A stretch of 64,000 bases of DNA from Neurospora tetraspora (Eukaryota; Ascomycota; Sordariomycetes; Sordariales; Sordariaceae), in the NCBI RefSeq assembly GCF_033439725.1, contig NW_026944383.1, positions 5,518,001 through 5,582,000 on the forward strand, written 5' to 3'. Both the position numbers and the translations under genes were made by a program. This document shows, in pieces, positions 33,504 to 47,378 of the stretch (position 1 is its first letter; every line of letters starts with the position of its first letter). The notes below the pieces were generated by a model. The model saw only the letters and a list, made by a program, of their open reading frames with translations. It had not been told where the DNA came from and did no database searches.

Positions 33504-35209
33504 CTATCGGCTTACGGTTCTTTCAACGGCCCCGTTCGTGCGCGCAGCCCGGTTGTTCCGGAAGTAAAAGTAAATCGTAAGAACACCAACGAGTGAGATC
33601 ATCAGAATATGGGACCTATACGTTGCGGTCAGCTTAAGCAGCGGCAGAAACGACCACAAGCCAAAGTCCTTACCCTATCGAGACCCAGACAGCCGTCGTA
33701 TATCTCGGAGCTTCAACATTGCGGACAATGTAGCTGCCAGCAATACCGCCGGCACCGTTGAACATGGTGCACGCAGCAGCGGTGAAAACACGCTTCCATT
33801 GTCTAGGACAGAATTAGCGCTTGGCAAAAAGTCCACCCCATGGTGATGCCAACTTACCCAACGACATTGTTGGCTTGATACGCAGTCAAGGCCGCCCAAT
33901 TAGCCACGTATGCTCCCGTGGAGAGGAACACTCCAAAATAGCGGGCTCCGGAATTCTCGGCAAATCCAAGGATGGCAAAGCCTGTGATCATGCAAAGAGC
34001 ATTGAAGATAATAATGGGGGCCCTGATCCGGAACCGATCAGCAACCACAGAAGACAAGATGACCGGGACGACTGCATAGTAGTAAGGCGGAGCCGAGAGA
34101 ATGATTGCCTGGTTGGGCGAATAGCCTAGGCCATTCTCCAAGATGATGGGCACAAAGTACGCCAGGGCTGTCGAGACGACGTTCTGCATGAAGAAGAGGC
34201 AGGCGAACACCCAGATTTTGAAGTCCTTGGCATGGACAAGGACGGCCATCAGACTAAACTTTTGGGCTATGAGGTCTCCGCGGTCCTTTTCGATGCGGCG
34301 TGAGGCGATGTCAGCTTCTTCCTCCGTCAGGAACCAGAAGCTCTTGTGGGAGTTCTCCGGGAAGTCGACGATCCACCAGTATGTCGCGATACCCAGCACG
34401 CAGGTGCACAGGCCTTGCACAATAAACATCCATCGCCATCCCTCCAGGCCTGCGCCGCCGTTGCGCTGCTGGAGACCATAGTTGACCAGGCTTCCGGTTG
34501 CAAGGATGATGACCTCGCCGCTCTGCATGAAAGCAAACCGGACTTGCTGTTCGCGACGCGGATACCAACAGCTGATAAGGTAGGAGAGGCCGGGGTAGAT
34601 GCCAGAAGATGTGGCGCCGAGAAAGACGCGGAGGACAATCATCTCCTTCCAGTTCTTGATGAATCCGGTCGAAAGAGTGATGATGCCAAAGGAGAAGGTT
34701 ATGAAGCTAAACCAGATGCGGGGACCCAAAGTGCGTACGGCAATGGTCGAAGGAAGCTGGAAGATAATGCTCGCTACGGTAAAGATGAAGATGGAGACGG
34801 AAAAGCGGTTGCCGTGGTCAAGTCCCAAATCCGATGGCATGGATGTGACGGCGGCGCTCGAGAGAACACCACTGTCGAGGAGGTTGAGACTGCATAGGAT
34901 TCCTGCGATTGTGCAAAGCCGAAAGTCTACCTTGCGGCGGATACGTCGTTCTTGGGCATCTGAGAAGCCGTCGAGTTGGGAGTCGGGGAGGTCATCCTGG
35001 CGCAAATCGACATTCACGACTTCATGTTCACTGCGGGTATCAGGTCCGGGTTGCTTCGTGCTTCGGCTGCCTATGCTATTCGGCCTCGAAGTATCTGAGT
35101 TGCTGATATCAAGTGAATTGGAGTTCCTCGGTCTAGAATCGGATTGGGGTTGAGATGGCGCCCTGCCCTCGATGGCAGGGGTGCTAGATGATATCATAGC
35201 CAGGAACAA
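33504..35209 (-). CDS. MFS transporter, anion:cation symporter (allantoate/nicotinate type)
   Basis: Exons 35209-33858, 33802-33674 and 33615-33504 give 530 residues; a second ATG four codons in would give 526. Introns are 55 nt (GTAAGT/CCTAG) and 58 nt (GTAAGG, GCTGAC branch, GTATAG), both phase 2. A polar N-tail of about 75 residues precedes KVDFRLCTIAGILCSLNLLD at helix 1. This fits the ACS family (Dal5/Tna1-like), which uses this helix-1 context and imports small organic anions such as allantoate, nicotinate or related acids. Other features are YPGLSYLISCWYPRREQQVR after helix 4 and the FPENSHKSFWFLTEEE loop before the central domain. The last exons complete helices 11-12 and a short polar tail ending VERTVSR. 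The substrate cannot be read from sequence. Confidence 0.88.
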
Positions 35210-38200
35210 GGACTACCCCGTGAGCCTAAAGAGCAGGATAAAGATACAGCTAGGAGCGTGATGTCATTAGGTATTAGAGAAAGGAAATGTTGTAGGGCAA
35301 AAGTGACAGCATTGCGATGGGAATGTCGAGTCTTTGAGGTGACCATGATTGCAAATGCTTGCAAATGCTCGACGTTGCAACCAGACCGGAAGTTCTAGAA
35401 TGACCCACCACTACATGGTGGGAAGCAGCCGTGGCAGCGCTCTGCCGCTACAAGCTAAGCTCTTTCCAGTCTTTGGTCTCCTCCGGCGGGCGGGAGAATT
35501 TGGCTGTTCGGTCTGGGAAAGAGCTACCGCTAAATAAGGTTGTGCAACGCCGGCCAAAGAGAGACATACTGCCCAATGAGGATGCAACATCTTGATCACT
35601 AAGCCGGTCGGTGGCGTCCCGAGGGCACCAAAAGTCCGCCTAGATTGCGGCATTGCGATATCGCGCCCGAACCCTCTCTTACTTTTCTCCGGCTGGTGTC
35701 AGATCTCTCGAGACAAAACAGCCGATCATTCAGCCGCATAGCATCCGAAAGACACTTTGAGTCCCGGTATTGGATACAACCCTTATGCTTTTTTTTCGTG
35801 ATGTCTCGCTTGATCGGTTTCGCGATTCCCCGTCTTGCATCATGCATCCGCCATCTACGCTCGCTCCTCTTTCCCCGCGGCGCACGCCCCTACGACGGCG
35901 CATCCACGCTTTCGAGAGAAGCTTTTACCCCAACGGGACCCCAGATTTTGAACCAATCACCGTGATTGAATTGAGAGGCTTTCTCACATGTCTGCTTCGG
36001 TTTCGGCACGTGCCGTCACGTTTACTCGGGACTCTCAGTCCCTTCAAGTTGACAGATATCGCATCCCATCGTCGCGCAAACATGAAAAGCTATCCTTTTC
36101 ATGGTTCGGTCTTGAACCACTGCCAGCCTAACCGAGGGCGTTTGATCTTCGCGGGACTGTCTCATCAAGGCATTTACTCCGCGTGCACCAGGCTCTGGCT
36201 ATACACGCCCCAATGTTTCATTTCTTGGCCTGTTATTATACTGTAAATTTAGCTATTACATATGTAGTAGGTACGCAGAGCCTGAGGCACGCAGAGTAAA
36301 TGCCCTTCTCAAAGCAATGTAATAATATTCGTTGGTTTGCAAAGACAGATGGGAGAGGATGTTGGCGCTGGTGGTGAGTGAAAGGCAGTGTGAACGTGGT
36401 TGAGAACCCAGGTGAGGCTTGCACATGCGTAATCATCCATCGACTTGAAAGAAGGGCAAAGAATCCTGACCTATGATGCGAAGGTTCTGGTCTAGTTTCC
36501 ATCGTGCTTCGCGATGCCAGGTCTCATAAGCCGGCGAGTATTCTCAGGGAGTCAGGGGCACCAAGCCAAGGCTCATGGCGCACGACCCTCCCCGAAGGAG
36601 CATGAGGTAAACCCCCTACCGGCATTGGAAAACTACGACCGTTGCTTCAGAGCCTAGAAGGTATGCTTTTATAGATTCACAAGCGACGAAGGCGGCAGCA
36701 ACACTTTCGAGAAGTCCATCAGAAGGGGCATATGAGCCGATGGTTGGCTCTGACTGAACCCTAACCCTTTTTTCATTTCCAGCCTCGATCGACCATGCCT
36801 CCCTCGAGAGACACTCGCCTCCGTTGGCCCGCTCACTGGAGGCTTTTGTATCGAAGGCTTGCAAGTTGTTAGATACTAGCCTTTCGCAATGTTCAGAAGT
36901 AGCTGGAACCTCATATCCCCATTCGTTCTCATCCGAGCTCCTGAGATCATGACGGATATGTAATCGAGCGAGAGCTGTCATCGCTGAGAGAGCTTTGAAC
37001 TCGGATATGAAGCGAAGAAATGGGTATCAACCCGACCGAAACTGGCTCAATCACCACGGGGTTTCTCCCATTCCGTAGACATATGTTCCAGTCACTCAAC
37101 TGTCTTGATTTCCGGCTCGACTCTCCTCAAAATGAAGTAACACAAGGTGAACCATGACTTGCCCGTGGCGGTCTAGACTTGGCTACCGCAGATGTTACAC
37201 GAAGCGGCATTCACTTGTTCACTGCTTCTATATAGGGTATCAACCTAAGTCATGGACACCTCTCTCAGAAAGGGGTACATGGGATGCCTGGCTGGCCACA
37301 ACTTTCCAACGGGTTCTCTAACGTACGATGCCATCGTAAGGGTTCACAGACCGCTCCGGTGGAAGGGAAGAGCTGCCGCTAGGCCCTCCGTCGTTCTAAA
37401 CAGCCGGTCCGTCGGTCACACGTTGGTAAAAGCGCCGTTAACTTGCCCGACTTATTGATACGGAGCTCATCATGGTCCACTTGGCCTCCGATGTCCTGCG
37501 GTGTCTGAGCCCGCCAGTAAGACCGGTATAGGGGTGTAGCACTCGTATGTCCTATCCCCGTGGAGTAAACCCGAAGTAGGGCTGTCACTTTTCCAATTCA
37601 GGGTTCAAGAGCGGGCCTGCAAATCTGTCATCCATGCAGAGACACGAGATGTCTTGACAGTGGTTGAAGGCGATATCGAAGCGGTAAAGGGACTTCCCAG
37701 CTCGGTGGTATCCATACCCATTGAACGCTTCAATGATGTTCGTCTCCGATATCTCGGGAGCAACCTCTCCCGACACTGGCGTTTGACGATGTTAACAATC
37801 GTCGACAGATGAAGTAAGGAGGTGTTTCAGACTTCAACAACAACTGACGTTGAGACCACGACGTGATTCGCCCAAGCTACACCGCGCTTCCCAGTGGGCC
37901 CGCCAAGACCTAGTGGCTTCTGTAGCCTCATTGTTGTTGAACGTTAACAAGCCACAGGAAAGCTTGCACGTCTCTCTCAGGGATCCCAAAAGATCCTCAG
38001 GGGCTTGAACAGCCTGTATGTAAGATCTCACGTACACGTGTAGTGACGTAAAGGAAGCGAGTGGTGACTGCTCGGGTCTTTCCGAGCACTCGAGATGTTG
38101 ATGTGCGATGTCGAGATTCGTGGTGCATGTCAGATCGAGCTAGGAGGATGTGTTTGCTGTCTGCTGGCACAACTTGGCCCACAATGCTTCCCAATCGCGC

Positions 38201-40500
38201 CTTATTCTCCCCTGATGCCCGGCACTTGCCAGTTATCAGTAAAAGACTTCTTCTTTGCCCATCTCACACCGATCATGGTCCTCGGGCTGGGGGTAGCTGA
38301 CCATCGGGGTAAATTTCCACATTCTGCTCCTGGCAAGGCATCACATTCGTACAATGATGGTTTTCCCGCCCTTTCAAGAAACTTCAAGAAGCCTAAGAAC
38401 ACTCAGGATTCGCCCCGGATGGTTCGTGTTGTATGGAAATTGGTGGCGATGTTCATGATCGGAGGTAAGGAGAAACTGATGTTGACGTGAGACAGTGGTA
38501 AATAGGCGTAAGAATTTTGATGCATAAGGAGCAAAGCCTCTGCCAGCAACACGTGTCGGTGTTGTCGCGATAAAGCTTCCCGACCGATCGGTCTGATCGA
38601 TGACAGGACAGAAGTCCATTGGCGGTTCCCCTTGTGTATAGGGCAACGCGTCGGTAGATGGAAGGCCATGGAAGGATCTGAAAACAAGGCCATGGACTCC
38701 AGAGACTTCTAAAAGTGGTAGGTTGGTGCCGCGCCGAGTCTGACGAACAAATCTTTAACGTGTTGTCCGATCGACGGGGTCAATGATGATTATAATCAAG
38801 GCTGTGATTGTTCTCATGCAGGGGGGAAATGGACGTGGAGCAGGATGTTCTCCGCGGTGCCCCTGTCCCCGTCCGTAATCCGGACCACTACCAAAAAGCG
38901 GGAGGAAGCCCGAAAATGTCCAGCGAAAGCGGCTCGAATAGTGTCCTCGGGCGGCCAAAGTTTACTCGGACGTCCCCTCACACAATTTATGCCCACAAAG
39001 CGATCAAGACTCTATCTTGAAAGCAGTCAGGGCGAGCTTCGATTAGGCGCTATGGCGAAGTTCCTATTCTTGGAATTTGACGCATAAACATCGTGCCGGC
39101 TCCCGTACGTAGGTCTTTTGACATGGATGGTATAAAACTCGGCAAGGAGATCTCGAGATGGCAGCCCAATTTGCGTGCGGGGGTGGTTTGGGTATTAATC
39201 GGAGATGATCACGCAAACGAAGTAGTATGGGCTAGCGCGAGGTATTATGCCTGCCGTCACTTTTACCTACCAAGCGCACCGACTGGCCCTCCAGTGGTGA
39301 CTGATGACAGACATGAAAGAGGCCAAATTATGCGTGACCGGACCAGCTTTCTGGTGGGAGTGTCGCCGAAGTTAAAGTTTAAGGTGGTACGGTCCATGAG
39401 TCGTGACCGCAAAGATCTGTAATCCGAGAACGCTTTGTTCATCTGTTCAAGGGGAGCCGACAAAGCCACCGTCATTGGCTACTCTCGGAGACCGTCCCCG
39501 GAATATCGCATCTGAGGCTTTTGGCGATCTCAGAGTGTTTGTGTTGTGTAACAGAACGTCCACCGCCAGACTGACGTTGTTCTCGTATAACTCCGGAAAA
39601 AGAGAGACATCCAACTCGGCCATTGACTAGTTTAAGTGCTTTGCGTTCAAAGACGGGGCTTGGCTAAAAGATGAGAGAAGGCTGCAATGGTGTACGGTAG
39701 TGATGAAAAAAATTGAGATGAAGCTTACCGTAAACAGTCAAGACGGTGTACAGTGTCTAGGTTCCATAGCATCTGACCGGGTATGTCGGCTCGCCAGTTA
39801 CCGGTGCGATCTGCGGATTACACAGTGCCAGTGTAATTCTTTCGTTATTGGCCGGGTGTTGACCAGCTCGGTTCTGCCTTGCCTAGCGATGCTATTGCCA
39901 CGGACTTCACTCCGTTGAAAGTAGTGGGAGCGTTGTAGTGGTGAGCTCTGCTCGATGTTGAACGGTTCCACGATGCCTCTTCAACTGCTTGGTATCCACG
40001 AAAATTCCAAATGAAATAAAGTGCCCATCCATGGCGCTTGCTTTACCAGTCTGCTTGCGTCCATCAGGATATGTTGTGCAAGATGATGCTGGGTCGGCAA
40101 CGGTGACGACTTGGGCAAGCAGACCAGACGATCTTGGTGTTGGTGGCACGTCAACCACCCGTGGCTTCTTGGCCCATTCCATGACTTCCAAATGCCCAAG
40201 GGATACACCTGGAATTCAATCATGCCAGGTAGCGAGCATCGTGCTGTGTAGTTTTGCAAAGATGATAGATGTTCAAAATATGGCATTGGCAGGCAGGGCA
40301 GGGAGGCATGGGATGATTACCTGTCCGTTGAGTCCCCATTCCCACCAGTAGGATTGCGCTTCTAGCGAACTCTGAAACAAACCCAGAACAACCGAAGATA
40401 TACATCTGTGAGCGTCGAGGAGCATAGAGGACCAGACAACATGCTATGATAAGCACCTGGATCGTGGCCTCGAGAAAGTTTGACCCCTAAAGAGACGATT
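35210..40500. other. Gene-poor stretch, no gene supported
   Basis: About 5.3 kb of normal composition. Open frames are short and overlap in several directions, and none has recognisable motifs or plausible splicing. A related pair of inverted ~30-base motifs lies at about 36169-36300. Unannotated non-coding transcripts or very diverged short genes cannot be excluded. Confidence 0.4.
36169..36305. repeat. Small imperfect inverted-repeat element
   Basis: GGCATTTACTCCGCGTGCAC at 36171-36190 reappears inverted as GCACGCAGAGTAAATGCC at 36285-36302, with matching flanks (CAGGCTCTG versus CAGAGCCTG). The roughly 80-base centre is AT-rich. A third copy of the core lies at 33268-33285 without a partner. 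This looks like a short MITE-like unit; no target duplication is visible. Confidence 0.35.
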
Positions 40501-43500
40501 TTCAACTCCTAACTTTCACACATGAGGCTCGGGCCGTGAAGCGGGGTTTCTGTAGGCCTAGAAGGCGAAGAGGGGTCGAAATCTGGTCTTGTCTCGATGT
40601 TCATTTTTTAGGGGACTCTGCCGCTGAAGAAAGGGGGAAGTCTCCGTGCCTCTCTGTCTCTGTGCCTTTTGTCGAGTCACCAAATCAACAGTCGGACAAG
40701 GATGCCAAGAAGGCCGCACAGTAGCAGGTCAGCATAGAGAAACAAGGTCCCCGCCGATCATGACATAATAATCAGGCGTGAAGACGGGACGGAAATTCCC
40801 AGCGGGGTGGGACCCTGATATATTGAACCAGTGAGGTTCAAGAGTCGGTGTCGGCAGCCACCTCATTTGACTTTTTCCCCGAGAAATTTTGAACGGGTTA
40901 TGGTGTTGAGTTACACAGTACGTATCTCTGTGTCGACTCGCATTTTGGCTGTGAAATCTTTTGACGGCTGGGATTTCGATTGAGGTTTGAGCGACCCGAG
41001 AAGCGTAGCCCGCGAACAAACCGTGAGGTGTAGACCGGTGGCGTGCCTCTTCTTGTGCTTGTATTGCCTGGCTCGCATGGTTCGTTGCTTCGAAGCAAGG
41101 TAGGCTCGAGCATTCCGGTGTATCGGCTCGCGGTCTGTTGGGGGTCGGACGTGGTCGGACGTGGGAAGATAAGAAAGAGCCTGAAGCTGTCAGTCGAGCC
41201 ATTGAGAGAACAAAGGACATGGACAGGCCGGCGTGGAAGAAAGGGCGCAGACTTTAATGTTTCCGAGCCTTTTGGGGTGGTTTGGGGTTCGGGTTCACGG
41301 GAAGATGGCCTGGTAGAAGTTGCCAAAGTAACCGCCTTGAGGGTACCTAGTTCAAGCGAATTATCTCCATGTTACATGTGCCTTCCCTCCTTGCAGCACT
41401 TTGCGCAGGCAACAAAGGCAGGTGGCCTGCAGAATCTGCAGGAGTACGCAAGGCACGCACGCCGACATGCCACTTTCCCCCCTCCAAACCCCTCCAAAAG
41501 GTAGCAATGCACTTTGCTGATATCTTGTTTGTTTTTTTGCTTGGGCGCAACACCGTGTCATGTCGTTTTGTATGTCGCGAAATGCACCCGTAAGACGGGG
41601 TGGACGGCTCTCCGTGAAGTAACAAAGGACGAGACAAATACCTGAAGAGGTGTTGCAGAGAACCGAAGTTGTACCTACGTACATAATAGGGGACCTTGGG
41701 GAAAACGCAGTGCAAGAGTGACAGCAACGAAAGACAAGGGACGGGCGGGTTGAAGGATTGGATCATGGTTGGACAGACGGGATGCCAAACAGTGCAGCCA
41801 TTTCATCATTGCGTGACAGGAGTGCTCGAGACTGTTCAGTTATCTCAACGGGCCGCCGTTGTGATGCTGACAGTGCCGGTCAGTGAGTCTGACACTGAGA
41901 AAACCCGTCGGCTGTGGAGAAGGGACCAGCCAATCAGATGTGCGCACTGTGGCGTCACCGTTGCCGATCGGCAATCTGGGAAGCAGTGACCCAGTGGTCG
42001 TGTCAGTGGGAGGTCCCATTTTTGGCCTAACCAGAAATGAACAGTGGACGACGAGGCTTGCCGCTTGTGCCAATACGTTTCTCCATCGCTTCAAGTTTCA
42101 ACTTCTCCATCATTCGTTCTTTTCTCCATCCCAATTTCCCCACCACGGGGGGCCGCTGAGGTTTTCGAGCATGCAACCCAGATGCAGCTTGTGAGACCCA
42201 CTCGTCCCTCCCTCGTGGAGCCGAGATACTGTGGTACATATGTGGCTGCCGCCGTCGCTACCACCAGTGTTTGATAACCATCACCTTTGCCTCTGTACCT
42301 GACACCTGTGAGTGCCTCATCGACGCCGTTACCGTAGGGCATTGTGGACATGTCATGGGATGATGGGAAATGCCAAAACTCCATCATTACTACCTATCCG
42401 ATATATTTGCATTGCCACTGCACGTGTGTCTTTGGCTGCCCCCCATCAGCTCGATATCTGCCCTGCTTGGACCTCCTGCCAGATCCAACTTGAAACTGGT
42501 GAACAATGCATTCTGGAAGGTCTCCATGGAAGGAGTGACACTCACTCACGGACCATCGTAACTCCCCTCTTCGGATAGCACCTCGGTCGCTGAACACTCC
42601 GGGCTCAGGGATTGGTGAGGCCCTGTAACAAGGTGGGGGACAAATGCTCAAAAGGGAAGGTCGGCCCAAGAGGGGAAATGAGAATCTCCGAATCTTGCAA
42701 AGTCGAAACGGAAGAGAAGGTCCTTGCGGTCCCGCCGTCCAAGCCGTCGTTGCGCCCAGGGCTCCTCCACCACGTTCCAGCAGCCTCTGCCCGCTGGCTG
42801 GCGTCGGAACGTTCCCTCGTCGGCGACCACAACCACAAAATCCAAAATGCCTGCACCCAAATCTCAGCCTCCCCACTGCTGTGGTTTCCATAATTGATTG
42901 CTGCCACTTCATCACCACTGAATCGTTCTCTTCTGTGGAAGGGTAACAGGAGATACCTTTTTTTTCTTCACTTGTCAAGTAGCGGTATACGAGTCGCCGC
43001 CTGCCATCCTGCTCTACAGTGTCTTGGAGACACCGAACTCGCTCGCTCGCGTACTCGTAAAACACGCCGCATCTTCGTCTTCCACTTCCTCGGTTCAGCG
43101 CCACGACACCGCACAGTGGGAGCACAGGCGCCCGGAAACAAAAACACAAAAAAAAAAAGGCGAGAGGGTGTACAAAAGGGAAAAAAAAAGGTATGTTGGC
43201 GTACACTACCTATTTGCGTTGTGGTGCAGCAGTGTCGCGGTGTGAGAAGGCTTGCCGCAGGCTTGCAGTTGGTTGTCGCTGCCAATCCTTTTATTTTCTT
43301 TGGTTGCCGTCAGGCTTGGCCCAGGGGAGCATCGTCAACCACAAAACTGCCTGAAGTGCAGTGGTTTTTCATCTCTCCCTCCGGCCTCCGATCGACAAGC
43401 GGCTTGCCCCAGCGAGCTGCCACAAAACAGCTTCCCCCTCGGAGCTCCTGTGACCATAGCGAACAGCAGCCCTTGGCAGCCAGTCAAAAAGCTCTCCCAA

Positions 43501-44697
43501 AGTTAGCAAGGCACAGCTCGCTGATCGCGGCAGAAAAACAGGTCCAAGGCCGTCTCCTGACCAGCCCCCGTCGGCCACCCAGCAAGGGGTCCACTCGCCG
43601 CCTCCATTCCTCCTTTTGCTCCGTATTTTCGCTGTCCACCGCACTCTCAGGCCCTCTGGCCTTTCAGGTCTGCATTTCGTCTCAATCTGCAAATCTGAAC
43701 CTGTTCGATTCTTGTTCTGCCACCAATTCCACTGATTCCAGGGTTCATCCCATCCCAGCATCCTGCCAGCATATTTCGGACAATCGCAGAGAAGGCAAAG
43801 AAGGTCAAAAACAAGCACCACGCGAGCCTCAGTCCAGGGTCCCAGCCCAGAAACACAAGAGCCATCACATCACCGAGTAGCAACCGGTACTCGCTACCTC
43901 AAGGGTTGGTACACCACCTTCAAGTCTTCAACCTGTCATAAGGTATTATCCCGCACACCCACCAACCTACCCACCAGCTGGCAACCTCTTTGCCTGCCCA
44001 TACCATATCCCACATCCCGTCTCTCATTGTGCGGACGAAGCACTACACTACACCGCACCGCACCACGACCCTTTCAGGCCCGGCGCTCACACTACGCCTT
44101 CTCTAGCTTCCTCGTGCACACCTGCCTCCGCAAAGGTCTTGGCCGAAACAAACGACTAGGGTCTTCTCATCACTACACCACTTTCCCCCGACTTTTGCCT
44201 ACTGCCTACATAGTATACAAAAAAGGTAGAGAGTAGGGTACCGTTTCGATATCCTGACGTCGTCGGTTCTGCTTCGGCCCAGCCCGTCCCTCTTTAAGGC
44301 AACCCTCGACCACTTAGCCCACGGGCCCACGATCCACGCTTTAGCTTCCTCGCTGCTGCCCCGTGCAGCCTTTTGCTCCATTCCCCCCCCTTTTGGGTGC
44401 CTACGATCGCTTGTCCGCTCGGAAAAAAAAACGCTTTACCCCTTGAACACATCTGTTCTTGCGACACCATCCGCATCCACAACTGTCTATTTTGGTCTTT
44501 GTGGACACACGGGACGAGACGTTGGTGGCAAACAAAAGACACCGCCTTACCAACAGGACGGACGCAAGCGGCAATCGCTCCACAGGCGGACACTTTCATC
44601 CCATCAACACCGACACACTTATCCTGTGACCCTTTCCGGTCGCAGCTATATCACGACGGTATCAGGACCGCTGCCCGCCGTGGCCTCATAATCGATA
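40501..44697. other. Gene-poor stretch and long leader of SCOCO gene
   Basis: No coding sequence is recognised. From about 43500 to 44690 the plus strand is rich in C and T with CCACC/CAACC tracts, as in a long fungal promoter and 5' untranslated region. An A-run region (43145-43190) and several CACCGCACC repeats (44040-44065) are present. A GTAGAG/GTACC motif sits near 44225. Confidence 0.35.
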
Positions 44698-45242
44698 ATG
44701 ATGGAGGACAACAACATGGGGAAGCTACCCGGCGTGGAGTGGTCAGATTCATCATCCGGGGCGTCCGACGATCAGCAACATGACCAGCAAGAGCAGCCAG
44801 TTATTCATGCTCCAGTCCCAAGACGACCACGATTGCCGAGCCGAAAGAGCAGTGGAACCATGATTGTACCGCGCGACTCTATTGAGGTTGGCCCGGTCGA
44901 CATGGCTCTTGGGCCTGACGACGTGAGGGCCATGAGCCCAAGGAGAACGAGCCAGGATCTCGAAATGTTGAGCAAGGAGGCAAGGGAAGAGTTGCAAAGG
45001 TGAGTTCTACCTACCAATGACCGCTGCCGTTGACGGCGCTCGCACAGTTATGGATGGTAGGTATGCTAACTGTGAATGATAGGCACGCAAAGGCGCTTCA
45101 GGACTCGCTGTTGGCCCTCTTCCACCGCATCGAAGCCGTGCAAGAGGAACACAACAAGCTCGACAACAATAACAAGTTCCTACAAAAGTACATTGGTGAT
45201 CTTATGAGCACCAGCAAGATCACAGCGCCCAGCAAGAAATGA
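44698..45242 (+). CDS. Short coiled-coil (SCOCO) domain protein
   Basis: Exons 44698-44999 and 45083-45242 (83-nt intron, GTGAGT, GCTAAC branch, GATAG) give 153 residues. The N-terminal 95 residues are polar and disordered (SSSGASDDQQHDQQEQ, PRRPRLPSRKSSG). The second exon encodes the conserved coiled coil: KALQDSLLALFHRIEAVQEE, then HNKLDNNNKFLQKYIGDLMS. This is the SCOC/Slo1 family. In animals SCOC binds Arl1/Arl-like GTPases at the Golgi and affects autophagy; in yeast Slo1 interacts with Arl3. The same role at Golgi membranes is inferred here. Tandem ATGs (44698 and 44701) make the exact start ambiguous by one residue. Confidence 0.88.
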
Positions 45243-47378
45243 AAGACGTCGACTATCGTTACCTGCGTTGGTTTAGCTGGGATGACGAATGGTGTTCGGC
45301 AGGAAGAATATGGCTTCACCAAAAATAACCGACCTAATTTAGGCTATGATGCCTTACGACATGATCCGACTCGAATTCGCCAGCGGGAGGGTTATATGGA
45401 AAAGCGACGAGCGTTTACCGACTTGGCGGTTCTCAACAACGCGGAACCTTTCGTGCCATTTTCTCGTGGTGTACCTTCACAAGGAGTTGGTTCCGTTGTG
45501 CCTGCACAAGCATTCGATTGAAGATGGCACGCGTCAGTTCTGTTCCCGACTCAGATTTTTGATCCGACGATGCAAACGGTTCAGGGCCTTGTTGACGTCT
45601 GCACGGCTTTGACCGTGGAGCATCCGGATCCCACGCATTATCCGTTGTTTTACCATTGGCGTCTACCATGGCTTTTGGGTTCTTTTCAACTTCTCTTTCT
45701 TTGTTCTTTTGCGAGTCGCCTTTGCCTCACATGGGTTAAGAGTTTGATACCATTTATACGCGACTCGCTCCGGGGTGGCATGGAAAATATTATTGGGGAA
45801 TTATGCACTATACATTGGCCAAGGCAACGACTACTTGGCCGACGAGCTTGGTGACTGGACATGGACTGGGGAAGCATTACATTATGGCGTTGTCCGGAGT
45901 CTCGTCTGTCTGTTTTGGGCCAAGTTGGCTTGTTATGATTAAGAAATTCAGAAGGGGGATTGTGTAAATAGGAAACTTCCGTTTGTTGAAGACAACCGAC
46001 ACAATAAAATACAAGACCAATGTCCATGCAAGGTCAACTATCGCAACTCAGAAGGAAGGATTCAGCTTGTTACCTGGATGTGAGAGCCTTCGTTATGTCA
46101 TGAGGCGCCGATTCCCGGGTTTCGGTAGTACGGTAATAACGCCAGAGCATGGTTTCTTCGCCATGGTAAGCTTGCGCCGCTCAGTGTTGACGTCAAGCTG
46201 AATGACTATTTTAGGAAAAGGGAAATCAAGATGAAAAGAAGCCGTCCGTCAGCATGGATAGACGGTTTGGATTATCACCGGCATTATGCCACGGCACGGA
46301 CAAGATTTTTAGACTTTTTTTTTCGTGTTTTCCAGGGTCCTGGTTATTCTCCAGTTTCTCCGTCAGGCCGGACACGGACACGGACACAATTGCGCATTGC
46401 AAAAATGACCCTGATTTTCGCGGTTGCACAGTGTGCTTGCGAAGCTTTGTTCGCACCCGCGAATGAATGAGGTGTCCGTGGTGGAAGCGATTCGGTTTGC
46501 TCGAATTGGAAAGCCGAGGGTGAGAAGGGAGGACCCGCAAATCGGGCGCAACCCAATCGTGATGTGAGGAGAGGAGACTCCTCATCTGATCCCTCCTATT
46601 TCACGTGTGGATTTTAGGGGCCCAATACATCGGACGCAGGACGGTAGGGGAACCCCTTCTTTGTGTTTCTGTTTCTGTTCTCCAGCCTTCCGTTCAACGT
46701 GCAGCAGCGGCGCAATGCCGGTCGGTCGGCCGCCTCCCCCTTTTTTTGTTCTTGTTTTTGTTTTTGTTGTTTTTGTTTTGTTGGTTGAGAAGAGGGTGGG
46801 AAACTATGCGCACCTCATTGCTCTCCTGCGCACACAAGCTCCCATAAAAAGAGTTGCAGGGATGACAATGGACTTGAAGCTCTCCCCGCCTTTTTCTAGT
46901 TCGTATTCCTAGTCACTGTTAGATGGAGGGGAAGCTCGAGCAAGCAGGGGAAATTGTTTTTGTGGAAACTCGTCCCATGTAATGTCTCCGTGACGACCGT
47001 TCTTTTTGCAATCACAGAAAACACCTTGCAATGATCCACTCATTGGACAACAGTGACGTGAATGCATTCCCGCCCGAGAGCCAGCGTCTGTCTGCCTCAA
47101 CCGCCCAGTCAACCGGCCAGTCAACCAGCAGAAGGGATGCTGTCGCACCGCACCGCACCGTATTTGCAAACATTGCAAACACAGTGGGAAGACAAAGAAT
47201 TCAGCGGCCAACCGCCAAAACAAAACCCTGCGTGCATGCGCGCAGTGCAGTGCCGGTTGGCCGCCGCCGCCGCAAGCCCACAAGCCCGCAAGGCAAAGAA
47301 AACAGGGAAGGGATGACGTGGGAGTTTGCGGTATATAACCAGACAGACAAGGCAACTTTCACAACCTAGCAAAGTTAA
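45243..47378. other. Intergenic, no gene recognised
   Basis: About 2.1 kb between the SCOCO gene and tRNA-Lys. The first few hundred bases should be the 3' untranslated region. No protein-like frame. TATATAA at 47332-47338 is close upstream of the tRNA gene. Confidence 0.35.
47332..47338 (+). promoter_or_regulatory. TATA-like element upstream of tRNA-Lys
   Basis: TATATAA about 41 bases before the mature 5' end. Neurospora tRNA and 5S genes are known to use upstream TATA-like boxes with pol III, so this is a plausible start signal. Confidence 0.4.

Noticed and set aside
40729-41326. Overlapping minus-strand frames of 163 and 142 codons
   Set aside because: No conserved motif; their mutual overlap suggests chance openness.
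42394-43880. Overlapping 270- and 328-codon frames on opposite strands
   Set aside because: Both run through A-runs and T-runs and low-complexity sequence with no domain; neither is supported.
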